Shown here: positions 19,885 to 27,654 of the stretch, piece after piece
Layout: the number at the start of each line of letters is the position of its first letter
Position numbering within the stretch: position 1 is the first letter of the stretch
Origin: Solibacillus sp. R5-41
GTDB taxonomy: Bacteria > Bacillota > Bacilli > Bacillales_A > Planococcaceae
DNA length: 64,000 nucleotides
Direction of reading: 5' to 3'
Assembly: GCF_002736105.1 (NCBI RefSeq)
Contig: NZ_CP024123.1
Coordinates: 3,402,001-3,466,000 of the forward strand
Translations under genes and position numbers: made by a program
Notes under the pieces: generated by a model
What the model was told of the DNA's origin: nothing
Databases searched by the model: none
Seen by the model: the letters and a program-made list of their open reading frames with translations, nothing else

Positions 19885-19918
19885 ACTTCCCGCATTGACT
19901 ACTGTTTTTGCGGGAAGT
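19885..19918 (-). terminator. Terminator of metNIQ (also faces the GltC-like gene)
   Basis: Perfect 10-bp arms ACTTCCCGCA / TGCGGGAAGT with a 14-nt loop; a TTTTTTATT run follows on the - strand just after metQ. Confidence 0.82.
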
Positions 19919-19925
19919 ATTTCAT

Positions 19926-20732
19926 TTATTTTACAACCGGTACTACTGAACCGCCCCATTGTTCTAACATGAAGTCTTGAATTTCTTTTGAGTGTAATGC
20001 ATCTACTAATGCTTTAATTTCTTTTGATTTTTCGTCACCCGATTTAACGGCAACAATATTTACATATGGTGACTCTTCGCTTGATTCAATTGCGATTGAA
20101 TCTTTTTGCGGGTTAATGCCATTATCAATTGCAAAGTTTGAGTTGATTAATACCACATCCCCCTCTTCATTTTCGTACATTTGCACTAAAAGTTCTGGTG
20201 CTGTATTGTAATCAAATTTTAAGTTTTTCGGATTTTCTTTAATATCTTTAATTTCAGCCTTTGTTTTGTCAACACCCTCCGCAAGTGTAATTAAACCTTT
20301 TGCTTCAAGTAGTGACAGCATACGACCGTGGTCAGAAACAGAGTTTGACAGTAATACTAAGGCACCTTCCGGAAGCTCTTCTAATGTTTTGTATTTTTTA
20401 GAATAAATTCCGATTGGCTCAATATGAATTTCGCCTGCATTTGCAAAGTCATAGTCGAAATCTGCAATTTGGCTTTCGTAGTACGGTATGTGTTGGAAGA
20501 AGTTTGCATCTAAATCGCCTGATTCAAGGTCTTGGTTTGGTAAAACATAATCTGTATACGGTTCAATTTGAAGTTCGATACCTTGCTCTTTTAAAATTGG
20601 TTGTACTTGTTCTAAAATAAGTGCGTGCGGTGTATTTGATGCACCAACTATTAATGTTTCTTCATCTGATCCACATGCTGCTAAAGCTAGTACAGACGCT
20701 CCTAATACGATACTTGATAATAATTTCTTCAT
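19926..20732 (-). CDS. metQ: Methionine-binding lipoprotein MetQ
   Basis: 268 residues, NlpA/MetQ family solute-binding lipoprotein of the MetNIQ importer. The signal peptide MKKLLSSIVLGASVLALAAC ends in a lipobox (LAAC) with lipidated C20. Family blocks TPHALILEQVQPILKEQGI, DLDANFFQHIPYYE and LVQMYENEEGDVVLINSNFA are present. It sits 162 bp after metI, a larger gap than within the rest of the operon, so it may be partly expressed on its own. Methionine rather than another amino acid is supported by the S-box upstream of the operon. Confidence 0.93.
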   Translation of the reverse strand: MKKLLSSIVLGASVLALAACGSDEETLIVGASNTPHALILEQVQPILKEQGIELQIEPYTDYVLPNQDLESGDLDANFFQHIPYYESQIADFDYDFANAGEIHIEPIGIYSKKYKTLEELPEGALVLLSNSVSDHGRMLSLLEAKGLITLAEGVDKTKAEIKDIKENPKNLKFDYNTAPELLVQMYENEEGDVVLINSNFAIDNGINPQKDSIAIESSEESPYVNIVAVKSGDEKSKEIKALVDALHSKEIQDFMLEQWGGSVVPVVK

Positions 20733-20894
20733 TTTTTCCTACCTACCTTTTTTCATTTTATCGTTTCACATAACATTCCCTATTTTCAGTCATTTAACGT
20801 TACAGACGCGCGCTTTTCTCAAGTTTGCGTCCGAGATCATATTAAATTAGGAAATACCTTAAACGTTTTTTATAATTACGGCTTGAGCCATGAA

Positions 20895-21563
20895 CTATCG
20901 TTTATCTACTTTTGCGGTAATAAAATCACCAATATACTGAATAATAAATACGACGATTAAAATTAAAACAGTTGCCACAAATGTCACGTCTTGACGATTA
21001 CGCTGGAAGCCGTCTAAAAATGCTGAAGTTCCAAGTCCGCCTGCACCAATAATCCCTGCCATTGCTGTGTAACCGACTAATGCAACAGCTGTTACTGTAA
21101 GACCCGAAATCAGTGCTGGCAAACTTTCTGGAATAAGTACTTTCCATATAATTGTCGAAGTTTTGGCACCCATTGAACGCGCCGCTTCAATAACCCCTTT
21201 ATCAATTTCACGCAAGGCGATCAATACCATTCGCGCATAGAACGGGGCAGCACCAATAATAAGCGCTGGTAAAGCAGCATTGGCACCACGAATTGTACCA
21301 AGTAAAAATTTCGTGAATGGGATAAGTAAAATAATTAAAACGATGAATGGAATCGAACGGAAAATATTCACGACTGACCCCGTTAAAAAGTGGACGATTT
21401 TATTTGCCCATAGCTGATTATCACTCGTTAAAAATAATACAATCCCGATGATTAAACCGAGTGCGAATGTAACGACCGTTGCTATTGTTGTCATATAAAT
21501 TGTTTCATAGGTTGCATCGAGCATCTTTGCCCAATCTACATTCGGAAATAATTGCTCAATCAT
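20895..21563 (-). CDS. metI: Methionine ABC transporter permease MetI (MetP)
   Basis: 222 residues with five predicted transmembrane segments and the EAA loop (EAARSMGAKTSTIIWKVLIPESLPALISG) that docks to MetN. The N-terminal WAKMLDATYETIYMT is typical of the family. ATG 21563 is 9 nt from GGAGG; a TTG at 21569 is too close. It overlaps the end of metN by 8 bp, which implies coupled expression. Confidence 0.94.
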   Translation of the reverse strand: MIEQLFPNVDWAKMLDATYETIYMTTIATVVTFALGLIIGIVLFLTSDNQLWANKIVHFLTGSVVNIFRSIPFIVLIILLIPFTKFLLGTIRGANAALPALIIGAAPFYARMVLIALREIDKGVIEAARSMGAKTSTIIWKVLIPESLPALISGLTVTAVALVGYTAMAGIIGAGGLGTSAFLDGFQRNRQDVTFVATVLILIVVFIIQYIGDFITAKVDKR

Positions 21564-22584
21564 GTCCAATCACCTCCGTTTGAACTTTATGTTGCTCTAG
21601 TACATCTAAAGCGGCTTTAATTTGTTCGCTCGAACCTTCAATATGGATAAACAATGTGCCGAGCGGACCACTTGTTGTATTGGAAATTTTCCCATGTACA
21701 ATATTCACGACAATATCAAATTGCTTAATGATTTGTGATATTACAGGTTGCTCTGTTGTTTGGCCAACAAAGCTTAGCTTCACAATTTTCCCCGATGGAT
21801 AATTCGCTAAAATTTGCTCGAGTGACGTTTGCATTTCCTGTGTTTCACCAGATATTTGCGACATGAAGTTTTTCGTTATCGGTGCTTGAGGATTTTGGAA
21901 TACTTGTAGCACCTCGCCTTGCTCTACTACTTTACCTGCTTCCATTACCGCAACACGATCACAAATTTTTCGAATAACATGCATTTCGTGTGTAATGAGT
22001 ACAATTGTCAATCCAATTTTTTTATTAATGCCGAGTAACAGCTCTAAAATCGAATCCGTCGTTTCTGGGTCCAATGCAGATGTTGCCTCGTCACATAATA
22101 AAACTTCTGGATTGTTTGCAAGTGCACGGGCAATTCCGACACGCTGTTTTTGTCCACCTGATAATTGTGAAGGATACGCTTTTCCTCGACCTGCTAGTCC
22201 AACAAGCTCAATTAGCTCTTCTACTCGTTTTGCTCGATCTTCTTTTGGTACTCCAGCAATTTCAAGCGGAAAGGCGATATTATCTTCCACTGTACGCGAC
22301 CAAAGCAAATTGAAATGTTGAAAAATCATACTGATCTTTTGTCGAGCATCTCGTAGCTTTTTCCCCGACGCCTTAGAAATATCATTTCCGTTTACAACGA
22401 CCGAACCAACTGTTGGTTTTTCTAACCCATTTAACAGTCGAATCATCGTACTTTTACCTGCACCACTATAACCAATAATGCCGAAGATTTCGCCTTGTTT
22501 AATCGATAAGTTTACTTGATTTACGGCTGTTAGTTCTCCATTTTTCGTTTTATAAACCTTCGATATATTTTGTAAGTCAATCAT
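21556..22584 (-). CDS. metN: Methionine ABC transporter ATPase MetN
   Basis: 342 residues. Walker A is GYSGAGKST (38-46), the signature is LSGGQKQR, Walker B is EVLLCDEATSALDP, the H-loop is ITHEM. The C-terminal ~90 residues (KIVKLSFVGQTTEQPVISQI, IVHGKISNTTSGPLGTLFI) form the NIL/ACT-like domain that binds methionine and inhibits transport in this family. First gene of metNIQ, behind the SAM riboswitch. Confidence 0.96.
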   Translation of the reverse strand: MIDLQNISKVYKTKNGELTAVNQVNLSIKQGEIFGIIGYSGAGKSTMIRLLNGLEKPTVGSVVVNGNDISKASGKKLRDARQKISMIFQHFNLLWSRTVEDNIAFPLEIAGVPKEDRAKRVEELIELVGLAGRGKAYPSQLSGGQKQRVGIARALANNPEVLLCDEATSALDPETTDSILELLLGINKKIGLTIVLITHEMHVIRKICDRVAVMEAGKVVEQGEVLQVFQNPQAPITKNFMSQISGETQEMQTSLEQILANYPSGKIVKLSFVGQTTEQPVISQIIKQFDIVVNIVHGKISNTTSGPLGTLFIHIEGSSEQIKAALDVLEQHKVQTEVIGHD

Positions 22585-22681
22585 CGTTTGAACTCCTTTA
22601 TTCGAAATAACTTATTCGTTATTTTCATAGCACATTTTTTCGCGCGAGTAGTTTTACCTAATTTTCAACTTGTTCAAAAAG

Positions 22682-22846
22682 AAAAAAAACCCTTCTACGA
22701 CGACAAGTAGAAAGGTTTTCACATTTATGTTGAACCGTTCTCTCATCTCTCAAAGTTAAACTTTGTGTGACTTGGCACCTTTTCATCATACAATGCTGGT
22801 TGCCGGGCTTCATAGGGCACTTCCCTCCGCCTCTCTTTATAAGAGT
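22682..22846 (-). promoter_or_regulatory. SAM-I (S-box) riboswitch controlling metNIQ
   Basis: On the - strand the leader has CTCTTATAAAGAGAGGCGGAG then GGAAGTGCCC-ATGAAGCCCGGCAACC, AAAGGTGCCAA and GAGAGATGAGAG in the order of the S-box core. A terminator stem (AACCTTTCTAC / GTAGAAGGGTT, 22717-22707 with 22699-22689) and a T8 run follow before metN. SAM binding should favour the terminator and shut off methionine uptake. The remaining bases to 22584 are the metN leader. Confidence 0.95.
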
Positions 22847-22876
22847 AACGCTATTAAGTTTTTTATTATAAATGAT

Positions 22877-22905
22877 ACTCTATCACGTCGGCTTAGGAAC
22901 GTCAA
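22877..22905 (-). promoter_or_regulatory. Probable promoter of the S-box/metNIQ transcript
   Basis: TTGACG (22905-22900), a 17-nt spacer and TAGAGT (22882-22877) lie about 30 nt before the riboswitch. The -35 overlaps the last codon of yusE. The -10 matches the consensus only moderately. Confidence 0.4.
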
Positions 22906-23207
22906 TCACTTTTTAACATTTCATACAAAAAAGGTACGGATTGAAATGCATATATTTTTTTCTGCATTTCCCCGTTATTAGCAATGATTAAACACGGCAC
23001 ACTTTCCACCTGTAACTCCATTGCGAGATCACCTAAATAGTTGATATTTGCCATTCCAATTGACAAATCCGGTAATAATTCCTCAATTACTGTTAATATT
23101 TTTGATGCCACATCACATGTTCCACACATTGGTGTATATAAGTAAAAGGCACGCTGCCCTTCATTTTGCAGCTGTTGCACCCATTGTTCTCTCGTCCACA
23201 CTTCCAT
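22902..23207 (-). CDS. yusE: Thioredoxin-like protein YusE
   Basis: 101 residues, thioredoxin fold. The active site is YTPMCGTCDVASK (C28/C31), with CGTC in place of the classical CGPC, and the cis-Pro is in VESVPCLII. The C next to that proline is unusual. Matches YusE, which lies at the same place next to yusF in B. subtilis. Cotranscribed with yusF (7-bp gap). Confidence 0.85.
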   Translation of the reverse strand: MEVWTREQWVQQLQNEGQRAFYLYTPMCGTCDVASKILTVIEELLPDLSIGMANINYLGDLAMELQVESVPCLIIANNGEMQKKIYAFQSVPFLYEMLKSD

Positions 23208-23214
23208 ACTACGA

Positions 23215-23541
23215 TCAACCTTCTTTTACTATAAATTTCGCACGTTTAAGAAGTTCGATTAAAATAGGGGCTGGCGTCTTTGCCACTTCAATATATTGCT
23301 TTGGAATAATTAAATGTTGTGCTTCAGAATATGTCCGATTCATCAACTTACGCAATTTCTCTCCATTTTTATCAACATCGAACATCGTTACCATTTCATA
23401 TTGCTCGTACGGTGTTAATAATGCAATTAATTCATCTTCACTTATCGTGCCATTCGTACAAAGAATAACGACTTGTTCAGCCAATAAAGGGGAAATTTGA
23501 ATTTTATCTGAACGCCCTTCAACAATAATGCATTTCTCCAA
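23215..23541 (-). CDS. yusF: TOPRIM-domain protein YusF
   Basis: 108 residues: a stand-alone TOPRIM domain with the catalytic glutamate in IIVEGRSDK and the D-x-D motif in MFDVDKNGEK. Such small TOPRIM proteins are related to ribonuclease M5 and primase domains; a nuclease role is likely but unproven. TTG 23541 is 7 nt from GGAGG; the longer reading from 23568 lies upstream of that site. Paired with yusE as in B. subtilis. Confidence 0.82.
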   Translation of the reverse strand: MEKCIIVEGRSDKIQISPLLAEQVVILCTNGTISEDELIALLTPYEQYEMVTMFDVDKNGEKLRKLMNRTYSEAQHLIIPKQYIEVAKTPAPILIELLKRAKFIVKEG

Positions 23542-23620
23542 TATAAAACCTCCTATACAAACAATCAATTCCCACTCGGCGTCATTCCGTTTGGACGTCT
23601 GCTGAATGAAGATAAAAAGA

Positions 23621-23650
23621 CGCTAAAATCTGTACATACAGATTTTAGCG
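23621..23650 (-). terminator. Terminator of gcvH
   Basis: A perfect inverted repeat of 14-bp arms (CGCTAAAATCTGTA and its complement) with TCTTTTT after it on the - strand. Confidence 0.85.
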
Positions 23651-23659
23651 TAAGGAATA

Positions 23660-24040
23660 TTATTGTTCAATTAATTGTGTGTATGCTTCTGCATCCATTA
23701 ATTCTTCTAACTCTGCATCATTTGATAATTCGATAACAACCATCCATGCTTGCTCGTATGGAGATTCATTAACAAACTCTGGGTTGTCAGATAACTCTTC
23801 GTTTACTGATACAACTGTACCTGATAATGGTGCATATAATTCAGAAACTGTTTTAACAGATTCTACGCTACCGAATGGTTGATCTTTCGTAATGTCGTCG
23901 CCAACCTCTGGAAGCTCAACGAATACGATGTCACCAAGTTCAGATTGTGCGAAGTGAGTAATGCCGATTGTTGCTTTACCATCCTCAATTTTTACCCATT
24001 CGTGCTCTTTTGTATATTTCAATTCTTTCGGTGTGTTCAT
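23660..24040 (-). CDS. gcvH: Glycine cleavage system H protein
   Basis: 126 residues. The lipoyl-carrying lysine is K63 in [15 protein letters not shown], and the hybrid-motif fold begins [13 protein letters not shown]. GcvH shuttles methylamine between glycine cleavage enzymes and in Bacillales is also the entry point for lipoyl assembly and relay to other E2 proteins. ATG 24040 follows GGAGGGGTTTT; the longer reading is upstream of that site. Other gcv genes are not in the window, which is usual for Bacillales; lipA is 16 kb away. Confidence 0.95.
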   Translation of the reverse strand: MNTPKELKYTKEHEWVKIEDGKATIGITHFAQSELGDIVFVELPEVGDDITKDQPFGSVESVKTVSELYAPLSGTVVSVNEELSDNPEFVNESPYEQAWMVVIELSNDAELEELMDAEAYTQLIEQ

Positions 24041-24120
24041 GAAAACCCCTCCAATTAATATGTAGTACATTCATGTTCAGTTTGCCATATTTCGTTCGGA
24101 AATTCAATATGTAACGCCGT

Positions 24121-24477
24121 TTATTTCCAAGTATTTAAGAAGTCAGACTCCTTAAATCCTAATGTTATTTTTTTACCATCTGTAACAAGTGGTCGTTTAA
24201 TCAACATGCCATCCGATGCAAGTAATGCTAATTGCTCCGCTTCTGTCATTGTTTCAAGATTATCCTTCAATCCAAGCTCTCGATACTTTATGCCGGATGT
24301 ATTGAAAAATTTCTTTAAAGGCAAGCCACTTGCTTTATAAATCAATTGTAACTCCTCCACAGAAGGTGTTTGTTCAACGATATGTCGATTTTCGTACGTA
24401 ATGCCATTTTCGTCGAGCCATTTTTGTGCTTTTTTACAAGTTGTGCATTTTGGGTAATGAATCAATTGAATTGTCAT
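24121..24477 (-). CDS. yusI: ArsC/Spx family protein YusI
   Basis: 118 residues of the arsenate reductase-like (ArsC/Spx) thioredoxin-fold family, with IHYPKCTTCKKAQKWLDENG: C11 and C14 give a CxxC like Spx. The RPLV motif (LIKRPLVTDGKKITLGF) is intact. True Spx binds the RNA polymerase alpha subunit; YusI-type proteins lack a defined role. The genomic position before gcvH matches B. subtilis. Confidence 0.85.
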   Translation of the reverse strand: MTIQLIHYPKCTTCKKAQKWLDENGITYENRHIVEQTPSVEELQLIYKASGLPLKKFFNTSGIKYRELGLKDNLETMTEAEQLALLASDGMLIKRPLVTDGKKITLGFKESDFLNTWK

Positions 24478-24540
24478 GAAAGTGCTCCTTTTTGCAACCT
24501 ATTTTCCACTATTGTAACGGATTCACTTTCACAATTCAAA

Positions 24541-24569
24541 AATCGGATGCAGCGTCCTACATCCGATTC
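24541..24569 (-). terminator. Terminator of the fad operon
   Basis: AATCGGATG / CATCCGATT with a 10-11 nt loop, followed by TTTTT on the - strand. Confidence 0.8.
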
Positions 24570-24580
24570 GAATTTATCAT

Positions 24581-26362
24581 TTAAACAACATACTTTGCCG
24601 CTTCAATTACTTTCACTGATGCTTCTCGTTTTTTCAAAATTAAATTGTAAGGGTTATTACGTGTTAATTTACGTAGTGCAGATAAAATCATACGTCCTGT
24701 ATCCCCTTCAACTGTAGCAAGTAGCGTTTCTTTTGCTTCTTTTTCGATTTCTGCAAATGCTTCTTGGCAGAAAATTTGCGTATAAAGTATTTTTTGTGCT
24801 GCTTTTTCTTCCCCGTCACGCGCGATTGCTTTTTGTGTACGGATGACAGCAGATTCCATTGCATATAATTGGTTGGCAATATTTGCGATGTTCACTAACA
24901 CTTCTTGCTCTTGATCTAATTTAGCACCAAAACGTTGTGCTGCTGCGCCCGCTGCAAGAACAGCAATTTTCTTCGCATTTTTCACTAAATATTTTTCTTG
25001 TTCTAATGCAGCTTCGCCAATTTCTTCAGGCATTAGCATTAATAGTTCGTTTTGTAAGTCTTGTGCTACTTGTAATAGTGGCAATTCCCCTTTTAATGCT
25101 TTCTTCATGAATGTACCTGGTACAATCATACGGTTAATTTCATTTGTTCCTTCAAAAATACGGTTAATACGTGAATCGCGGTAAATACGCTCCACTTCAT
25201 ATTCAGCCATAAAGCCATAACCACCATGCAATTGAACGGCTTCATCTGCTACATAATCCAATGTTTCTGAACCGAATACTTTTGCAATCGAACATTCAAT
25301 GGCGTACTCAGCAATGGCACCTGCTACTGAAATACCATCCTTTTGCTCTTCATCTGATAACTGGTTTAAGCGATCTTCGAAGTAACCAACTGTACGATAG
25401 TTTAAAGACTCTGACGCATAAATATGAGATGCCATTGTCGCTAACTTTTCTTTCGTTAAGTTAAAGCTCGAAATTGGCGTTTTAAATTGTTGACGTTGAT
25501 TTGAATATGCTACTGCAAGCTCAAATGCACGCTTTGAAGCACCTACTGTACCTACCCCTAGTTTGTAACGACCGATATTTAAAATATTGAAGGCAATAAT
25601 ATGGCCACGGCCAATTTCACCTAATAAATTTTCTACTGGTACTTCTGCATCCTCTAAAATTAATGTACGAGTTGAAGAAGATTTAATGCCCATTTTCTTC
25701 TCTTCTGGACCAACCGAAACGCCCTTATATGAACGTTCTACGATGAATGCCGTGAATTTTTCGCCATCAATTTTCGCATATACTACGAAAACATCTGCAA
25801 AGCCTGCGTTTGTAATCCATTGCTTTTCACCATTTAAGATGTAATGTGTGCCCGCTTCGTTTAATTTTGCCGTCGTTTTCGCACCTAGTGCATCTGAGCC
25901 TGAACCTGGCTCTGTTAATGCATACGCAGCAATTAATTCACCAGAAGCTAACTTCGGTAAATAAAATGATTTTTGCGCATGATTACCAAATAGTACGATT
26001 GGTAATGAACCGATTCCAACATGTGCCCCGTGAGTAATTGAGAAACCACCTGCCGGAGACATTTTTTCTGCGATTAGTGCAGAAGAAATTTTATCTAAGC
26101 CAAGTCCCTCATATTCTTCGGGTACGTCTGCTGCAAGTAAGCCTAGCTCCCCTGCTGTTTTTAATAAGCGCACTGAATGCTCGAACTCATGATGCTCTAA
26201 ATTTTCAACAACGGGTAATACTTCGTTTGTAACATAGTCCTGTGTTGTTTGAGCAATCATTTTTTGCTCATCTGTGAAATCCTCTGGCGTAAAGACACGA
26301 TCGATTTCAACGTCCTCGATTAAGAAGCCGCCACCTTTAATAATGTTTGTTGTTTGTTCCAT
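24581..26362 (-). CDS. fadE: Acyl-CoA dehydrogenase FadE
   Basis: 593 residues, the long FadE/YusJ type with a C-terminal extension beyond the ~380-residue catalytic core. FAD/substrate signatures are AAYALTEPGSGSDALGAKTT and KQWITNAGFADVFVVYA; the catalytic-glutamate region is EAVQLHGGYGFMAEYEVER followed by YRDSRINRIFEGTNEINR. It performs the first oxidation of beta-oxidation. Last gene of fadN-fadA-fadE, 61 bp after fadA. Confidence 0.95.
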   Translation of the reverse strand: MEQTTNIIKGGGFLIEDVEIDRVFTPEDFTDEQKMIAQTTQDYVTNEVLPVVENLEHHEFEHSVRLLKTAGELGLLAADVPEEYEGLGLDKISSALIAEKMSPAGGFSITHGAHVGIGSLPIVLFGNHAQKSFYLPKLASGELIAAYALTEPGSGSDALGAKTTAKLNEAGTHYILNGEKQWITNAGFADVFVVYAKIDGEKFTAFIVERSYKGVSVGPEEKKMGIKSSSTRTLILEDAEVPVENLLGEIGRGHIIAFNILNIGRYKLGVGTVGASKRAFELAVAYSNQRQQFKTPISSFNLTKEKLATMASHIYASESLNYRTVGYFEDRLNQLSDEEQKDGISVAGAIAEYAIECSIAKVFGSETLDYVADEAVQLHGGYGFMAEYEVERIYRDSRINRIFEGTNEINRMIVPGTFMKKALKGELPLLQVAQDLQNELLMLMPEEIGEAALEQEKYLVKNAKKIAVLAAGAAAQRFGAKLDQEQEVLVNIANIANQLYAMESAVIRTQKAIARDGEEKAAQKILYTQIFCQEAFAEIEKEAKETLLATVEGDTGRMILSALRKLTRNNPYNLILKKREASVKVIEAAKYVV

Positions 26363-26423
26363 GATAAATTCCTCCCCTAAGGTCTTTGTGATTGGAAATA
26401 ACTAATTTTATTTATTTTAAGTT

Positions 26424-27596
26424 TTAAAGTACTTCAAATACGCCTGCTGCACCCATGCCGCCGCCGATACACATTGTCACGACCCCGTATTTGCCACCGC
26501 GTCGTTTTAATTCGTTAATAAGCTTCACAGTTAAAATCGTGCCCGTTGCGCCAAGTGGGTGCCCTAAAGCAATTGCACCACCGTTTACATTCACTTTATC
26601 GATATCAATGCCAAGTTCACGTACTACTTGAATTGATTGTGATGCGAATGCTTCATTAATTTCCCAAAGGTCGATTTGGTCTTGTGTTAAACCCGCAATT
26701 TCTAACGCTTTCGGAACAGCTACAATTGGACCAATTCCCATTACTTCTGGTGGAACTCCTCCAACTGCAAAGCCTAAAAACTTCGCAAGTGGCTGAATAC
26801 CTTGCTTTTCAGCTTCTTCACGGTCCATCACTAATACCGCTGCTGCACCATCTGATGTTTGAGAAGCATTGCCCGCTGTAACAGAGCCCTTCACATGGAA
26901 GGCTGGACGTAATTTTGCTAAGCCTTCCATCGAAGTGCCAGAACGTACCCCTTCATCTGTATCGAAAATCACTTTCTTTTCTTGCAATTTATTATTCTCG
27001 TCAACTGTGTACTCAATTACTTCAACAGGTACGATTTCATCGATGAATTTTCCTTCTTTAATCGCTTTTTCAGCTAATTCATGAGAGCGTACTGCGAAAG
27101 CATCTTGATCTTCACGACTCACATTGTACCGATTTGCGACTTCTTCCGCTGTATGCCCCATACCAATATAGTATTGAGGTGCTTCTTCTGCTAGCTTCGG
27201 ATTTAAACGAACTGTATTTCCTGTCATTGGAATCATACTCATCGATTCTGTACCACCCGCAATAATCGCTTTTGAGTGGCCAAGCATAATTCTTTCCGCA
27301 GCATATGCAATCGTTTGCAAACCTGACGAACAGAAACGGTTCACTGTTAGAGCTGGTGTTGTATCCGGTAAGCCTGCTAACGCACCAACTAATCGAGCAA
27401 CATTCATCCCTTGCTCCGCTTCAGGCATCGCACAGCCCATAATTAAATCATCAATCGGACCTTCATAGCCCGCACGTTTTAACGTTTCCTTTACTACTAC
27501 TGCACCAAAGTCATCCGGACGTGTATTTGCAAGTGTTCCTTTTTTTGCACGACCAATTGGAGTTCTCGCTCCTGCAACGATAACGGCTTCACGCAT
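26424..27596 (-). CDS. fadA: Acetyl-CoA acyltransferase (3-ketoacyl-CoA thiolase) FadA
   Basis: 390 residues, thiolase family. The acyl-carrying cysteine is C89 in NRFCSSGLQ, and the second active-site blocks are NEAFASQ, GGAIALGHPLGATG and CIGGGMGAA with the catalytic histidine and cysteine. It cleaves 3-ketoacyl-CoA in beta-oxidation. Located between fadN and fadE; 58 bp after fadN. Confidence 0.96.
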   Translation of the reverse strand: MREAVIVAGARTPIGRAKKGTLANTRPDDFGAVVVKETLKRAGYEGPIDDLIMGCAMPEAEQGMNVARLVGALAGLPDTTPALTVNRFCSSGLQTIAYAAERIMLGHSKAIIAGGTESMSMIPMTGNTVRLNPKLAEEAPQYYIGMGHTAEEVANRYNVSREDQDAFAVRSHELAEKAIKEGKFIDEIVPVEVIEYTVDENNKLQEKKVIFDTDEGVRSGTSMEGLAKLRPAFHVKGSVTAGNASQTSDGAAAVLVMDREEAEKQGIQPLAKFLGFAVGGVPPEVMGIGPIVAVPKALEIAGLTQDQIDLWEINEAFASQSIQVVRELGIDIDKVNVNGGAIALGHPLGATGTILTVKLINELKRRGGKYGVVTMCIGGGMGAAGVFEVL

Positions 27597-27654
27597 AATG
27601 ATGTATCCCCCTTGTTATAAGCTAGCGACTCTTATTGCCACTAAACATAAAATA